A stretch of 64,000 nt of DNA from Rs1 sp038900335 (GTDB lineage: Bacteria; Pseudomonadota; Gammaproteobacteria; Pseudomonadales; Balneatricaceae). A program made the translations under genes and the position numbers. The notes under the pieces are model-generated. The model saw nothing but the letters and a program-made list of their open reading frames with translations. It did no database searches and was not told the DNA's origin. The stretch covers positions 397,218-461,217 of the forward strand of contig JBBMRB010000002.1 in NCBI GenBank assembly GCA_038900335.1, given 5' to 3'. This document shows positions 27,369 to 35,083 of the stretch, piece after piece. Within the stretch, counting starts at the first letter, position 1. Each line of letters begins with the position of its first letter.

Positions 27369-28559
27369 CTAGCTACTAGGAATATCTTTCGCATATTGAT
27401 TTGCCACCCATTGATGGAAGTGATGAGTAGGCCCATCGAGAACAGGAGAAAAAACCCCTCCCTGATACGCTGGAGATTTACGACCGTTTTGCATCCCTTC
27501 TACAGCGAATACATCTTCTCCGAAAACGACTTTCCAACTTTCTAACACAGCCGTTCGACAAGCAGAATATTCGTCTCCTGTCGCCTCTGCCCCAACATAG
27601 GAGAGTTGTAGTTTTTCCAAAGTTTGGTTGTTCTTTTGTGGCATTAATATAATGGAGAAAAAATGATCGGCTTGTAATCCTAATAATATATTAGGATAGA
27701 GTGAAATATATTCAGCTTGGCGAATTTTCTCTTGCGGCCAAGCTGTAAATTTAGGCAAGCTAGTACCAGCCACATCAGACAAGTTGTAGGTATAACTGCC
27801 CTGCCCTGACATATCGTCATTGACGATTAAATTATAATGCTGATCTAGTGGGGAATAAGAATTCAAACTAGGATGCACCCAAGGTAAATGATAGGCTTCA
27901 CAATAGTTTTCTATCGCTAGTTTCCAGTTAGCTTTGATAGTCAATTCCATACTACTACCTGTGGCAGCTACCGTTAGATTATCGTAGCCAGTGTCACCAA
28001 TAAATGACTGCCAACGCTCATTTAGCGGCTGAATAAAGTCATCAAAAGCTTCAGCTTCACCAGATAAATTGATAAAGACAATATCATTCCAAATGCTTGA
28101 ACGCACTTGTCGCAAGTTATGTTTTTCGCAGTTAAAACCTGGCACCTTATGATGGCCAACACCACCGATATGCGGCGTACCTTTTAATTTACCGTTTAAA
28201 TCATAAGTCCAAGAGTGATAAGGGCAACGGATCATCCCTTCCACTTCTGTTTCCTCTCGCAGTAAAATCATACCTCGATGACTACAAACGTTGTGAAACA
28301 CATTAATCTCTCCGTCGCGGTTGCGCATCACCGCTAAGGGAAGCCCCATGAAGTCAATAGGTTTAGCAAAACCATTTTTAGGTAACTCACTGGCAAATAA
28401 CAACCCAGCCCAATTACGTCCCAGCACATAATCGCGCTCATATTCAAACAATTGTGGATCATCATACACCGCATTAGGAAGTCCATTAGCTTCTTCAATA
28501 GGTTTGTGTACAGCATCTAATGCTGTTATAGAAATACGTTTAAGTGCACTGTTATTCAT
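27369..28559 (-). CDS. Rieske non-haem iron oxygenase alpha subunit (quaternary-amine demethylase type)
   Basis: A 396-residue oxygenase with an N-terminal Rieske [2Fe-2S] site (Cys92, His94, Cys112, His115: NVCSHRGM and RCPYHSW) and a C-terminal mononuclear iron site (His224 and His229 in EAYHLPWVHP, third ligand probably Asp349 in GEDVFAVEGMQ). The bridging residue between the two centres is Glu221, not the usual Asp. Glu at this point is known from carnitine monooxygenase CntA and the related glycine-betaine oxygenase group, which attack methylammonium compounds. First gene of the minus-strand run with aldehyde dehydrogenase, rubredoxin fusion, flavoproteins and BCCT carrier. Substrate candidates: glycine betaine, carnitine, stachydrine or another betaine. 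Confidence 0.9.
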   Translation of the reverse strand: MNNSALKRISITALDAVHKPIEEANGLPNAVYDDPQLFEYERDYVLGRNWAGLLFASELPKNGFAKPIDFMGLPLAVMRNRDGEINVFHNVCSHRGMILLREETEVEGMIRCPYHSWTYDLNGKLKGTPHIGGVGHHKVPGFNCEKHNLRQVRSSIWNDIVFINLSGEAEAFDDFIQPLNERWQSFIGDTGYDNLTVAATGSSMELTIKANWKLAIENYCEAYHLPWVHPSLNSYSPLDQHYNLIVNDDMSGQGSYTYNLSDVAGTSLPKFTAWPQEKIRQAEYISLYPNILLGLQADHFFSIILMPQKNNQTLEKLQLSYVGAEATGDEYSACRTAVLESWKVVFGEDVFAVEGMQNGRKSPAYQGGVFSPVLDGPTHHFHQWVANQYAKDIPSS

Positions 28560-28902
28560 AGGAGGAATCTCATCTTAAACCACCACAACCAGTAATAAAT
28601 AGAGTTTTTAGATTAGACTCTGCTATCACGGCTCAGTAGTTTATTTCATTTTTATTATTAGCGCGTCTACTCACCACCTGTTAGTTATTGAGTAGACGCT
28701 TGGATTAAACAAATAATACTGACAAGCCGAGCCACTCAACAAACTACTTTTTAGCCGCTTATTAATGAGAAAAGCTCATGACTCTTTCATTTCCTAATAG
28801 ATGAGAATTTGTAATGTTCTAGTGATTTATTGTCTCTTTACATCCACCACCAATCTCCGTTAAATACCTGCAAATAATTTGTATTCATCTGGCTGCTAAA
28901 AA
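28560..28902. promoter_or_regulatory. Divergent promoter region between Rieske and DddP-like genes
   Basis: A 343-base AT-rich spacer between two genes transcribed away from each other. Promoters for the Rieske run (leftward) and for the DddP-LysR pair (rightward) must lie here, so the two modules may share an operator. I did not find a clear LysR-type T-N11-A dyad by eye. Confidence 0.45.
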
Positions 28903-30159
28903 ATGTTGAATAATACTCCAAGTCCCAATATGTCTAATTTTCAAAAAAAAAGCATACTAACTAATCCAATCTCTTCACATACTATTGACCAAGCGAGGGC
29001 CGATAGGCTCCATCGTGTACAGCAACAATTAAAGATAAATAATTGTGGTGCCATACTGCTCTACGATCCTATTAACATTCGCTACGCAAGCGACAGCTCA
29101 AACATGCAAGTTTGGACTCTGCACAACTATGCGCGCTATCTATTAGTTATCGCAGATGGCCCAGTCATCTTATGGGAATTTCATAATTGTGAGCACCTTT
29201 TAGATGGCCGAGAATTAATCGATGAAGTTCGCGACGCCATTAACTACAGCTATTTTGGCGCTGGCAATCGTGCGGCACAAAAAGCCGAACAATGGGCCAA
29301 TGAGATAGCGGATGTATTAGCTCAATACAATATTAGAGATCAACACTTGGCAATAGATAAAGCAGAGCAAGAGGCGATACAAATATTAACCGTTAAACAT
29401 CAAATAAAAGTCGTTGATGGGCACTCGCTAATGGAGCAAGCGCGTAAAATCAAATCAGCAGCTGAAATCGCGCTAATGCAATGGACAATTAACGTCTGTG
29501 AAACTGGCATACAACGAATGTATGACGAATTAACACCTGGTATGACTGAAAACCAGCTCTGGGCATGGCTACATTTTGAAAACATACAACATGGAGGGGA
29601 ATGGATAGAAACACGTTTATTATCTAGTGGCTCACGAACCAATCCCTGGATGCAAGAATCTAGTAATAGGGTCATGAATTTAGGTGAAATTATAAGTTTC
29701 GATACTGACCTCATTGGTCCCTATGGCTATTGTGCGGATATTTCTCGTGCTTGGACTGTCGGCCACACTAAACCTACAGACCAACAAAGGTCAATATACC
29801 AAGAAGCCTATAACCAGATACACCACAATATGTCGCTATTAAAAGCAGGGCTTAGTTACCGCGAGTTTTCTCAAAGAGCTTGGAAAATTCCCGATAAATA
29901 TTATCAGAACCGTTATTGCTGCCTCGCCCATGGCATTGGTATGTGTGATGAACACCCCGCTATTGCGCACCAAGGTGATGATTGGAAAAGTTCAGGTTAT
30001 GATGGAGTATTTGAAGAAAACATGGTTGTTTGTGTTGAAAGTTATATAGGTGCTGTTAATGGAGCAGAAGGCGTAAAACTAGAACAACAAGTACTAATTA
30101 CTAAACAGGGCGTTAAAGAGTTATCAACTTACCCCTGGGAGTATGATTGGTTAAAATAA
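28903..30159 (+). CDS. dddP: DddP-family M24 metalloenzyme, putative DMSP lyase
   Basis: A 418-residue protein of the M24 aminopeptidase/creatinase fold that matches DddP, which cleaves dimethylsulfoniopropionate to dimethyl sulfide and acrylate. Counting along the sequence, the DddP metal ligands are all present with conserved spacing: Asp267 and Asp269 (SFDTDLIG), Asp279 (YCADISR), His343, Glu379 (VCVES) and Glu394 (VKLEQQ). The DddP-specific catalytic Asp is Asp349 in HGIGMCDEHP, with Tyr338 just before it. Shared blocks include NIRYASDSSNMQ and GGEWIETRLLSSGSRTNPW. Peptidases of the fold lack this catalytic Asp arrangement. It is divergent from the Rieske run and followed by a LysR gene. 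No acuNK-type acrylate genes are in the window. Confidence 0.85.
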   Translation: MLNNTPSPNMSNFQKKSILTNPISSHTIDQARADRLHRVQQQLKINNCGAILLYDPINIRYASDSSNMQVWTLHNYARYLLVIADGPVILWEFHNCEHLLDGRELIDEVRDAINYSYFGAGNRAAQKAEQWANEIADVLAQYNIRDQHLAIDKAEQEAIQILTVKHQIKVVDGHSLMEQARKIKSAAEIALMQWTINVCETGIQRMYDELTPGMTENQLWAWLHFENIQHGGEWIETRLLSSGSRTNPWMQESSNRVMNLGEIISFDTDLIGPYGYCADISRAWTVGHTKPTDQQRSIYQEAYNQIHHNMSLLKAGLSYREFSQRAWKIPDKYYQNRYCCLAHGIGMCDEHPAIAHQGDDWKSSGYDGVFEENMVVCVESYIGAVNGAEGVKLEQQVLITKQGVKELSTYPWEYDWLK

Positions 30160-30238
30160 CAGCTTGTTGCTTTGATATCGCGATTGAACTAGCTTGGTAA
30201 AAAAACAAAAAATTAACAGGCTAAATAAGGATAATAAT

Positions 30239-31135
30239 ATGCAGATAAAGCCTTTACCTCCTCTCAATAGTCTAGTGGCTTTTGAAGCTGCAGCACGACA
30301 TTTAAGCTTTACTCGTGCGGCAGATGAGCTGAATGTGACTCAAGGAGCTGTTAGCCGGCAAATCAAACATTTAGAGGAATATTTAGGCCGGACTCTTTTT
30401 ATTAGAGATAAACGTGCACTCTATCTCACTGAAACCGGCGAATTATATTATGTAAATGTTCAACAGTCACTGACTCATATATCTAGTTCAACAGCAGATA
30501 TTATTAAATGGAAAGGTGATCAACAGATATCCATTGCCACCACCAATGCAATGGCATCGTTTTGGCTACTGCCTCGTTTTGCACAATTCCAAAAACATCA
30601 CCCTGACATTAACCTGCGTATTTTTGCAGTAGATTCAATTAAACAAGTCCGTCAAGGAGAATTTGATTTAGCGATGTTTTTCTGTAGTGTAGTGCCTAAA
30701 GGATTAGAGGCGACGCCATTATTTAGAGAGAACGTATTCCCTGTTTGCAGTCCTCTCTATTTAGCTAACAACCCTAATATTTCAGAGCCCATTGATCTTA
30801 TTAATGGCACTTTACTAACGTTAGAGTTAGCAGAAGACTGGGTGAGTTGGCAAGCTTGGTTTACAGATAATAATCTCAAGCAACTCCCTAATAGTTGTAA
30901 ACGCCTAAATATTAATAACTACCTACTGGTTATTCAAGCTGCATTAAACGGCCAAGGTATTGCATTGGCTTGGGAAAACTTGGTTGATGATTATTTGACA
31001 AGCGGCTTATTAGTTAAGCCCGTTGAAGGGTCTATGCACACAGAATCTCAGTTCTATCTATTGCAGCCACCACAAACTTTACGTCCTAAAAAAGGTGTCG
31101 AACTTTTTAAAACTTGGCTACTAGAATCATTATAA
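30239..31135 (+). CDS. LysR-family transcriptional regulator (GcvA-like) next to dddP
   Basis: A LysR regulator of 298 residues from the ATG at 30239, which has a TAAGGA ribosome binding site; the longer frame from 30194 is not needed. Winged helix at residues 5-65 (PLNSLVAFEAAARHLSFTRAADELNVTQGAVS, in parts), then an effector domain with FDLAMFFCSVVPKG and the closing GQGIALAWENLVDDYL, as in GcvA. It lies 80 bases after the DddP-like gene on the same strand. LysR regulators (DddR) control ddd genes in other marine bacteria, so control of dddP and the divergent Rieske run is plausible (inference). Confidence 0.88.
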   Translation: MQIKPLPPLNSLVAFEAAARHLSFTRAADELNVTQGAVSRQIKHLEEYLGRTLFIRDKRALYLTETGELYYVNVQQSLTHISSSTADIIKWKGDQQISIATTNAMASFWLLPRFAQFQKHHPDINLRIFAVDSIKQVRQGEFDLAMFFCSVVPKGLEATPLFRENVFPVCSPLYLANNPNISEPIDLINGTLLTLELAEDWVSWQAWFTDNNLKQLPNSCKRLNINNYLLVIQAALNGQGIALAWENLVDDYLTSGLLVKPVEGSMHTESQFYLLQPPQTLRPKKGVELFKTWLLESL

Positions 31136-31435
31136 TATTCATTTATACGACAATTTACTCTAGCGCTATGACAGCTCCCGTTGATGAATAAAAATCAAAT
31201 ATTCCAGGTAAGCCATTGCCATTAAAGTTATTTTTAATGGGTAATACAGACTTCTCCGATTTCACTAAACAGTTATAATATCGCGGATTTAACACCTAGA
31301 CTAGCTATTATTATTTACATACTGGATCAAAAAATTTGGCAAACCCAATAAGCAACATTTAATTATTGTATAAATCCTAGATGCGATAAGCATAATATCA
31401 ACGTACTTTGTAGCCTAGAATATATTTAGACCTAA

Positions 31436-31595
31436 ACAAAAAAGCCCGTAAAGCAATGCTTTTCGGGCTTTTTGGAACCTAGTGAGGTTCTATAAAACGG
31501 GGATGCTTTTACATCATGTCGCCCATGTAAACATAAACCATTGATACAAACAATTTATTAAAATAAAATTTATTAAAACACCCTACTTTACACCC
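31436..31595. repeat. Dispersed ~160-bp repeat, copy 2
   Basis: Second copy of the element at 4962-5126, in the same orientation, with a few substitutions. It has the hairpin gcccgtaaagca...tgcttttcgggc, ggaacctagtgaggttctat, a degenerated groEL-tail-like ttacatcatgtcgcccatg and the AT-rich end. The hairpin lies about 300 bases past the LysR stop and could end that transcript. The 300 bases between the LysR gene and this repeat show no gene apart from a short stop-free minus-strand stretch I cannot identify. Confidence 0.7.
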
Positions 31596-31939
31596 TTCGA
31601 TTCAACATTTCGTAACTTTTTACGTCCTTAAAATAGCCTATATTTTTATTATATAGCCATTTTAGAATCAGCAGTCAGAGCATATACAACACTAGAGTGA
31701 GTTACAAAACCAATCGACTAGTTAGCTTACAGTACGTTTAAAGCTCATGATTTCAGTGCCCATACTTGTTATCAAAATTTAATTGCATTAAATAATTACT
31801 CTACGACTACTACATTTTCAATCTTATGACCACGATTGATTACTTACCTGACAGCTTAAATTTTGAACCCATCTAGATAACGTTTTCCGCGCATATAGCA
31901 TCTTATAACATTATGTGGACTTATAACCTTATGAAGAGT

Positions 31940-32353
31940 CTACTGTTCTAGGGCCTTATCACATCTTGCAATGCACATGATTAATACGTGTGATAAGTGA
32001 GATGCCCTGTATCCAAAAGTAACCCTAAATCTGGACTAGTGAGTTGCATCAATTTATCAATGTCAGCTTCACTTTGTATTATCGTCCCTATATGATGATA
32101 AGCTAGCTGTTCAACCTAGTTTTTAGTGTGTTTTACAAGTATGTTTAATTTTTTTGTAAAAGTCTTGCCACTGATCATCTGCCAATATTAGGCGCATGGA
32201 AAGCGCTGTTTCTTGTTGCCCGTGGATACAATGACTTACTTCACAGTAGACCACTACCTTAGCACCCAATGTTTTTAGAAGTGTTAAGTACTTTTCAATA
32301 GCCATTATCTCTTCTACAGTGTGTGTTAATAGCTGACCACTAAACCTGTTCAT
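31940..32353 (-). pseudogene. Fragment of myo-inosose-2 dehydratase gene (iolE), frameshifted
   Basis: The minus strand encodes, in pieces, recognisable parts of an IolE-type TIM-barrel protein: SGQLLTHTVEEIMAIEKYLTL and GAKVVVYCEVSHCIHG (residues that normally sit before the barrel centre), then after a stop and frameshift near 32110 EQLAYHHIGTIIQSEADIDKL and PDLGLLLDTGH, and finally INHVHCK. The last motif carries two metal-binding residues of the family. N-terminus and C-terminus are missing and several stops interrupt the frame, so the gene is dead. It suggests that an inositol-type catabolic cluster once stood here, relevant because the semialdehyde dehydrogenase nearby resembles IolA as well as DddC. 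Confidence 0.7.
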
Positions 32354-32673
32354 CCTTTAGCGGAGATTATTATAGATGCTCACTTTTAAACGGATTCGAT
32401 AAGCAAAAGGCTTCATCCTTTATTGTATTTTCTTCAGCGATTTTGTGACAAGAACATGGTAGAATATCAGATGTCGGCCACGCTGATTTTTGTTCTAATG
32501 TAGGAAGGCAATCAAGACCTTTCAGTAAGTATAATATCCTTTAAAATATATGAACAAATAAAAAAAATAAGATGTTCTAAAAAGTCAATTTATCTGTTGT
32601 ATTTACCAATTGAATTTACTTTTTATATATTCGCAATAGAATCCTTAAATATCCACATAGGTATTACACTAAA

Positions 32674-33459
32674 ATGACATCGCAACGTACCGGGCGAGGC
32701 CCATCAGTCACTCGAGTTATGGAAATCATGGAAGCGGTCTCCTCTTTAGAGCAGCCAATGTCACCTGCTGATCTTTCGTTCCACTTAGGTATCCCCAAAG
32801 CAAGTTTGCATCGTCTAATTCAACAGTTGGAAGATGATGGGTACATTCAGATTAATATGCGTGGAAAAATTGTACCTGCAAGACGGATGTATAAAATTGC
32901 ATTGGGAGTACTTTATAGTAGCCGCTTTCGTATACAGCGACAGGCAATATTACAAAAGCTAGGTCGTCAGCTAGATGAGGCTTGTGGTATTGCTATTCCA
33001 GATGGCACGGAAATGATCTACTATGATCGTGTTGAATCCAGCTGGCCTTTACAGTTTAATCTTAAAGCAGGTAGCCGAGTGCCATTATGGTGTACATCTA
33101 GTGGTAAGCTATATTTGAGTTTTCTTCCTCAAGACATACGTCATCGAGTGATTAATAACTTGCCTTTAGATAAGCTGTCTCGCTCAACTTTAACGGACCC
33201 TGACTCTCTTGAAGAGTCTTTGGTTTCGACACGAGCTAATGAAATGGGTATCGATAATGAGGAATATATAGATGGGATGGTGGGTTGTTCTGTACCGATT
33301 AAAAATGAAGATGGCCATTTTATTGCTAGTTTATACACTCACGTTCCTGTGGTTCGCAAAAGCCTTGAAGAACTGATGGAATATGAACCATTGTTGCGTC
33401 AGGCAGCTCTTGAAATCAGTGGTTTTTTGAACACCCCCGTTATTGATAATAGAGAATAG
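32674..33459 (+). CDS. IclR-family regulator of the semialdehyde dehydrogenase/TRAP cluster
   Basis: A 261-residue IclR regulator. The winged helix spans residues 8-70 (SVTRVMEIMEAVSSLEQPM, LGIPKASLHRLIQQLEDDGYI) and the effector domain contains DGTEMIYYDRVESSWPLQF, WCTSSGKLYLSFLP and EYIDGMVGCSVPI. It is a different branch from the two IclR genes near 12 kb. It is convergent with the downstream minus-strand run of semialdehyde dehydrogenase, alcohol dehydrogenase and TRAP genes, separated by a terminator hairpin at 33490-33520. Local control of those genes is likely but not provable here. Confidence 0.87.
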   Translation: MTSQRTGRGPSVTRVMEIMEAVSSLEQPMSPADLSFHLGIPKASLHRLIQQLEDDGYIQINMRGKIVPARRMYKIALGVLYSSRFRIQRQAILQKLGRQLDEACGIAIPDGTEMIYYDRVESSWPLQFNLKAGSRVPLWCTSSGKLYLSFLPQDIRHRVINNLPLDKLSRSTLTDPDSLEESLVSTRANEMGIDNEEYIDGMVGCSVPIKNEDGHFIASLYTHVPVVRKSLEELMEYEPLLRQAALEISGFLNTPVIDNRE

Positions 33460-33489
33460 CTAGAAACATTAGAAGCTGCTATTGTTTGT

Positions 33490-33520
33490 AATCAGCCTTG
33501 ATAAAAAGCCAAGGCTGATT
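33490..33520. terminator. Bidirectional terminator between convergent genes
   Basis: Perfect 11-bp stem aatcagccttg / caaggctgatt with a 9-base loop, lying between the IclR stop (33459) and the stop of the semialdehyde dehydrogenase gene (33533). It can serve both strands, although T-runs are short. Confidence 0.7.
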
Positions 33521-33532
33521 ATGTTCTATGTA

Positions 33533-35029
33533 TTAAGCTGGGAATGAGAAATCGGCACCTTCCCTAATTCCGTTAGAAGGCCAGCGTTGAGTAATAGTTT
33601 TGCGTTTTGTATAGAAGCGTACTGCATCTGGACCATAGGCATGCAAATCACCAAACAAAGAACGTTTCCAACCACCAAAGCTATGGTAGGCAACTGGTAC
33701 AGGTAAAGGAACATTTATTCCCACCATGCCCACTTGAATATTATCAGAAAAATAACGTGCTGCTTCGCCATCCCGAGTAAAGACACAAGTACCATTACCG
33801 TATTCGTGATCGTTAATCATTTGCATTGCTTCATCCATGCTATTAACTCGAACAACTTGCAGAACGGGTCCAAAGATTTCTTGCTGGTAGCTATTCATAT
33901 TGGTGGTGACATTATCTATTAGTGTAGCACCAACAAAAAAGCCGTCTTCGTAACCTTCTACTTGAGGATTACGCCCATCCACTACAACCTTAGCTCCATC
34001 TTCTTCAGCGCTGTCAATAAAACCAAAGACTTTTTCTTGGTGCTGGCGAGTAATGACAGGACCAAAATCGTTACTACTATCAGAGTAGGCTCCTACTTTT
34101 AAAGGTTGCATAGCAACACGCATTTTGGCAATCAGTTCGTCTGCAGCGGCATCACCAACAGCAACGGCTACTGATAATGCCATACAGCGCTCACCTGATG
34201 AACCAAATGCAGCTCCCAGTAATTGATTAACCGCATTATCAATATCAGCATCAGGCATTATGATCGCATGGTTTTTCGCGCCACCTAATGCTTGACAACG
34301 TTTACCATTGGCACTTGCTGTTGTGTAAATATATTCAGCGATTGGTGTTGAACCGACAAAACTAACTGCTTTTATACGTTCATCACTTAGTAATACATCA
34401 ACCGCTTCTTTATCGCCATTAACAACATTTAATACGCCTGCTGGCAGCCCTGCTTCGTGCAGTAGTTCGGCAACTAACATTGTTGAAGAAGGGTCACGCT
34501 CAGACGGTTTAAGTACAAAAGTATTACCGCAAACAATCGCCATTGGATACATCCATAATGGCACCATTGCAGGGAAGTTAAAAGGTGTAATACCAGCAAC
34601 AACACCTAGCGCTTGAAATTCACTCCAGCAATCGATTCCTGGACCGACATTTCTGCTATGTTCACCTTTTAATAATTCTGGAGCATAACAAGCATATTCG
34701 ACACATTCGATACCACGTTGTAGCTCACCTAAAGCATCATGACTTATTTTACCGTGTTCTGCGCCTATTTCTTCGGCAATACGCTCAGAGTGTTTATGTA
34801 ATAGTTCTTTGAAGCGAAACATTATCGCCGCACGCTTTTGTGGAGGAGTATTACGCCATGCCGGATAAGCGGCTTCAGCAGCAGCAATGGCTTCTTCGAC
34901 AGTGTCCTTGCTCGCTAAGGCTACATTACCACTTGCTTGACCAGTTGCTGGGTTATAAATAGGAGTGACTCGAGCATCACTTGCTGGTGTTATTACACAA
35001 TTATTAATTAAATGTCCTACAGTTTTCAT
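33533..35029 (-). CDS. CoA-acylating (methyl)malonate-semialdehyde dehydrogenase (DddC/MmsA/IolA type)
   Basis: A 498-residue aldehyde dehydrogenase of the CoA-acylating branch, converting malonate semialdehyde to acetyl-CoA and CO2 (or methylmalonate semialdehyde to propionyl-CoA) with NAD. Catalytic Cys282 is in SSGERCMALSV. The general-base Glu of ordinary aldehyde dehydrogenases is replaced in ALGGAKNHAIIMPDAD (Asn253), the hallmark of this branch. It lies 54 bases beyond an iron-type alcohol dehydrogenase gene, the pair dddB-dddC known from DMSP users, where they carry 3-hydroxypropionate to acetyl-CoA. Because an iolE relic lies 1.2 kb away, an inositol or valine role is the main alternative. 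Confidence 0.9.
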   Translation of the reverse strand: MKTVGHLINNCVITPASDARVTPIYNPATGQASGNVALASKDTVEEAIAAAEAAYPAWRNTPPQKRAAIMFRFKELLHKHSERIAEEIGAEHGKISHDALGELQRGIECVEYACYAPELLKGEHSRNVGPGIDCWSEFQALGVVAGITPFNFPAMVPLWMYPMAIVCGNTFVLKPSERDPSSTMLVAELLHEAGLPAGVLNVVNGDKEAVDVLLSDERIKAVSFVGSTPIAEYIYTTASANGKRCQALGGAKNHAIIMPDADIDNAVNQLLGAAFGSSGERCMALSVAVAVGDAAADELIAKMRVAMQPLKVGAYSDSSNDFGPVITRQHQEKVFGFIDSAEEDGAKVVVDGRNPQVEGYEDGFFVGATLIDNVTTNMNSYQQEIFGPVLQVVRVNSMDEAMQMINDHEYGNGTCVFTRDGEAARYFSDNIQVGMVGINVPLPVPVAYHSFGGWKRSLFGDLHAYGPDAVRFYTKRKTITQRWPSNGIREGADFSFPA

Positions 35030-35083
35030 AAAGGGTTTCTCTCTTATTTTTAATGTGTTGATAAACGGGTTATTTGTATTGTT

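Noticed and set aside
28903..30159. Creatinase, ectoine hydrolase (DoeA) or Xaa-Pro peptidase identity
   Set aside because: These share the fold, but the catalytic Asp and long shared blocks fit DddP better.
31141..31260. Short stop-free minus-strand stretch of about 36 codons
   Set aside because: No start, no recognisable family.
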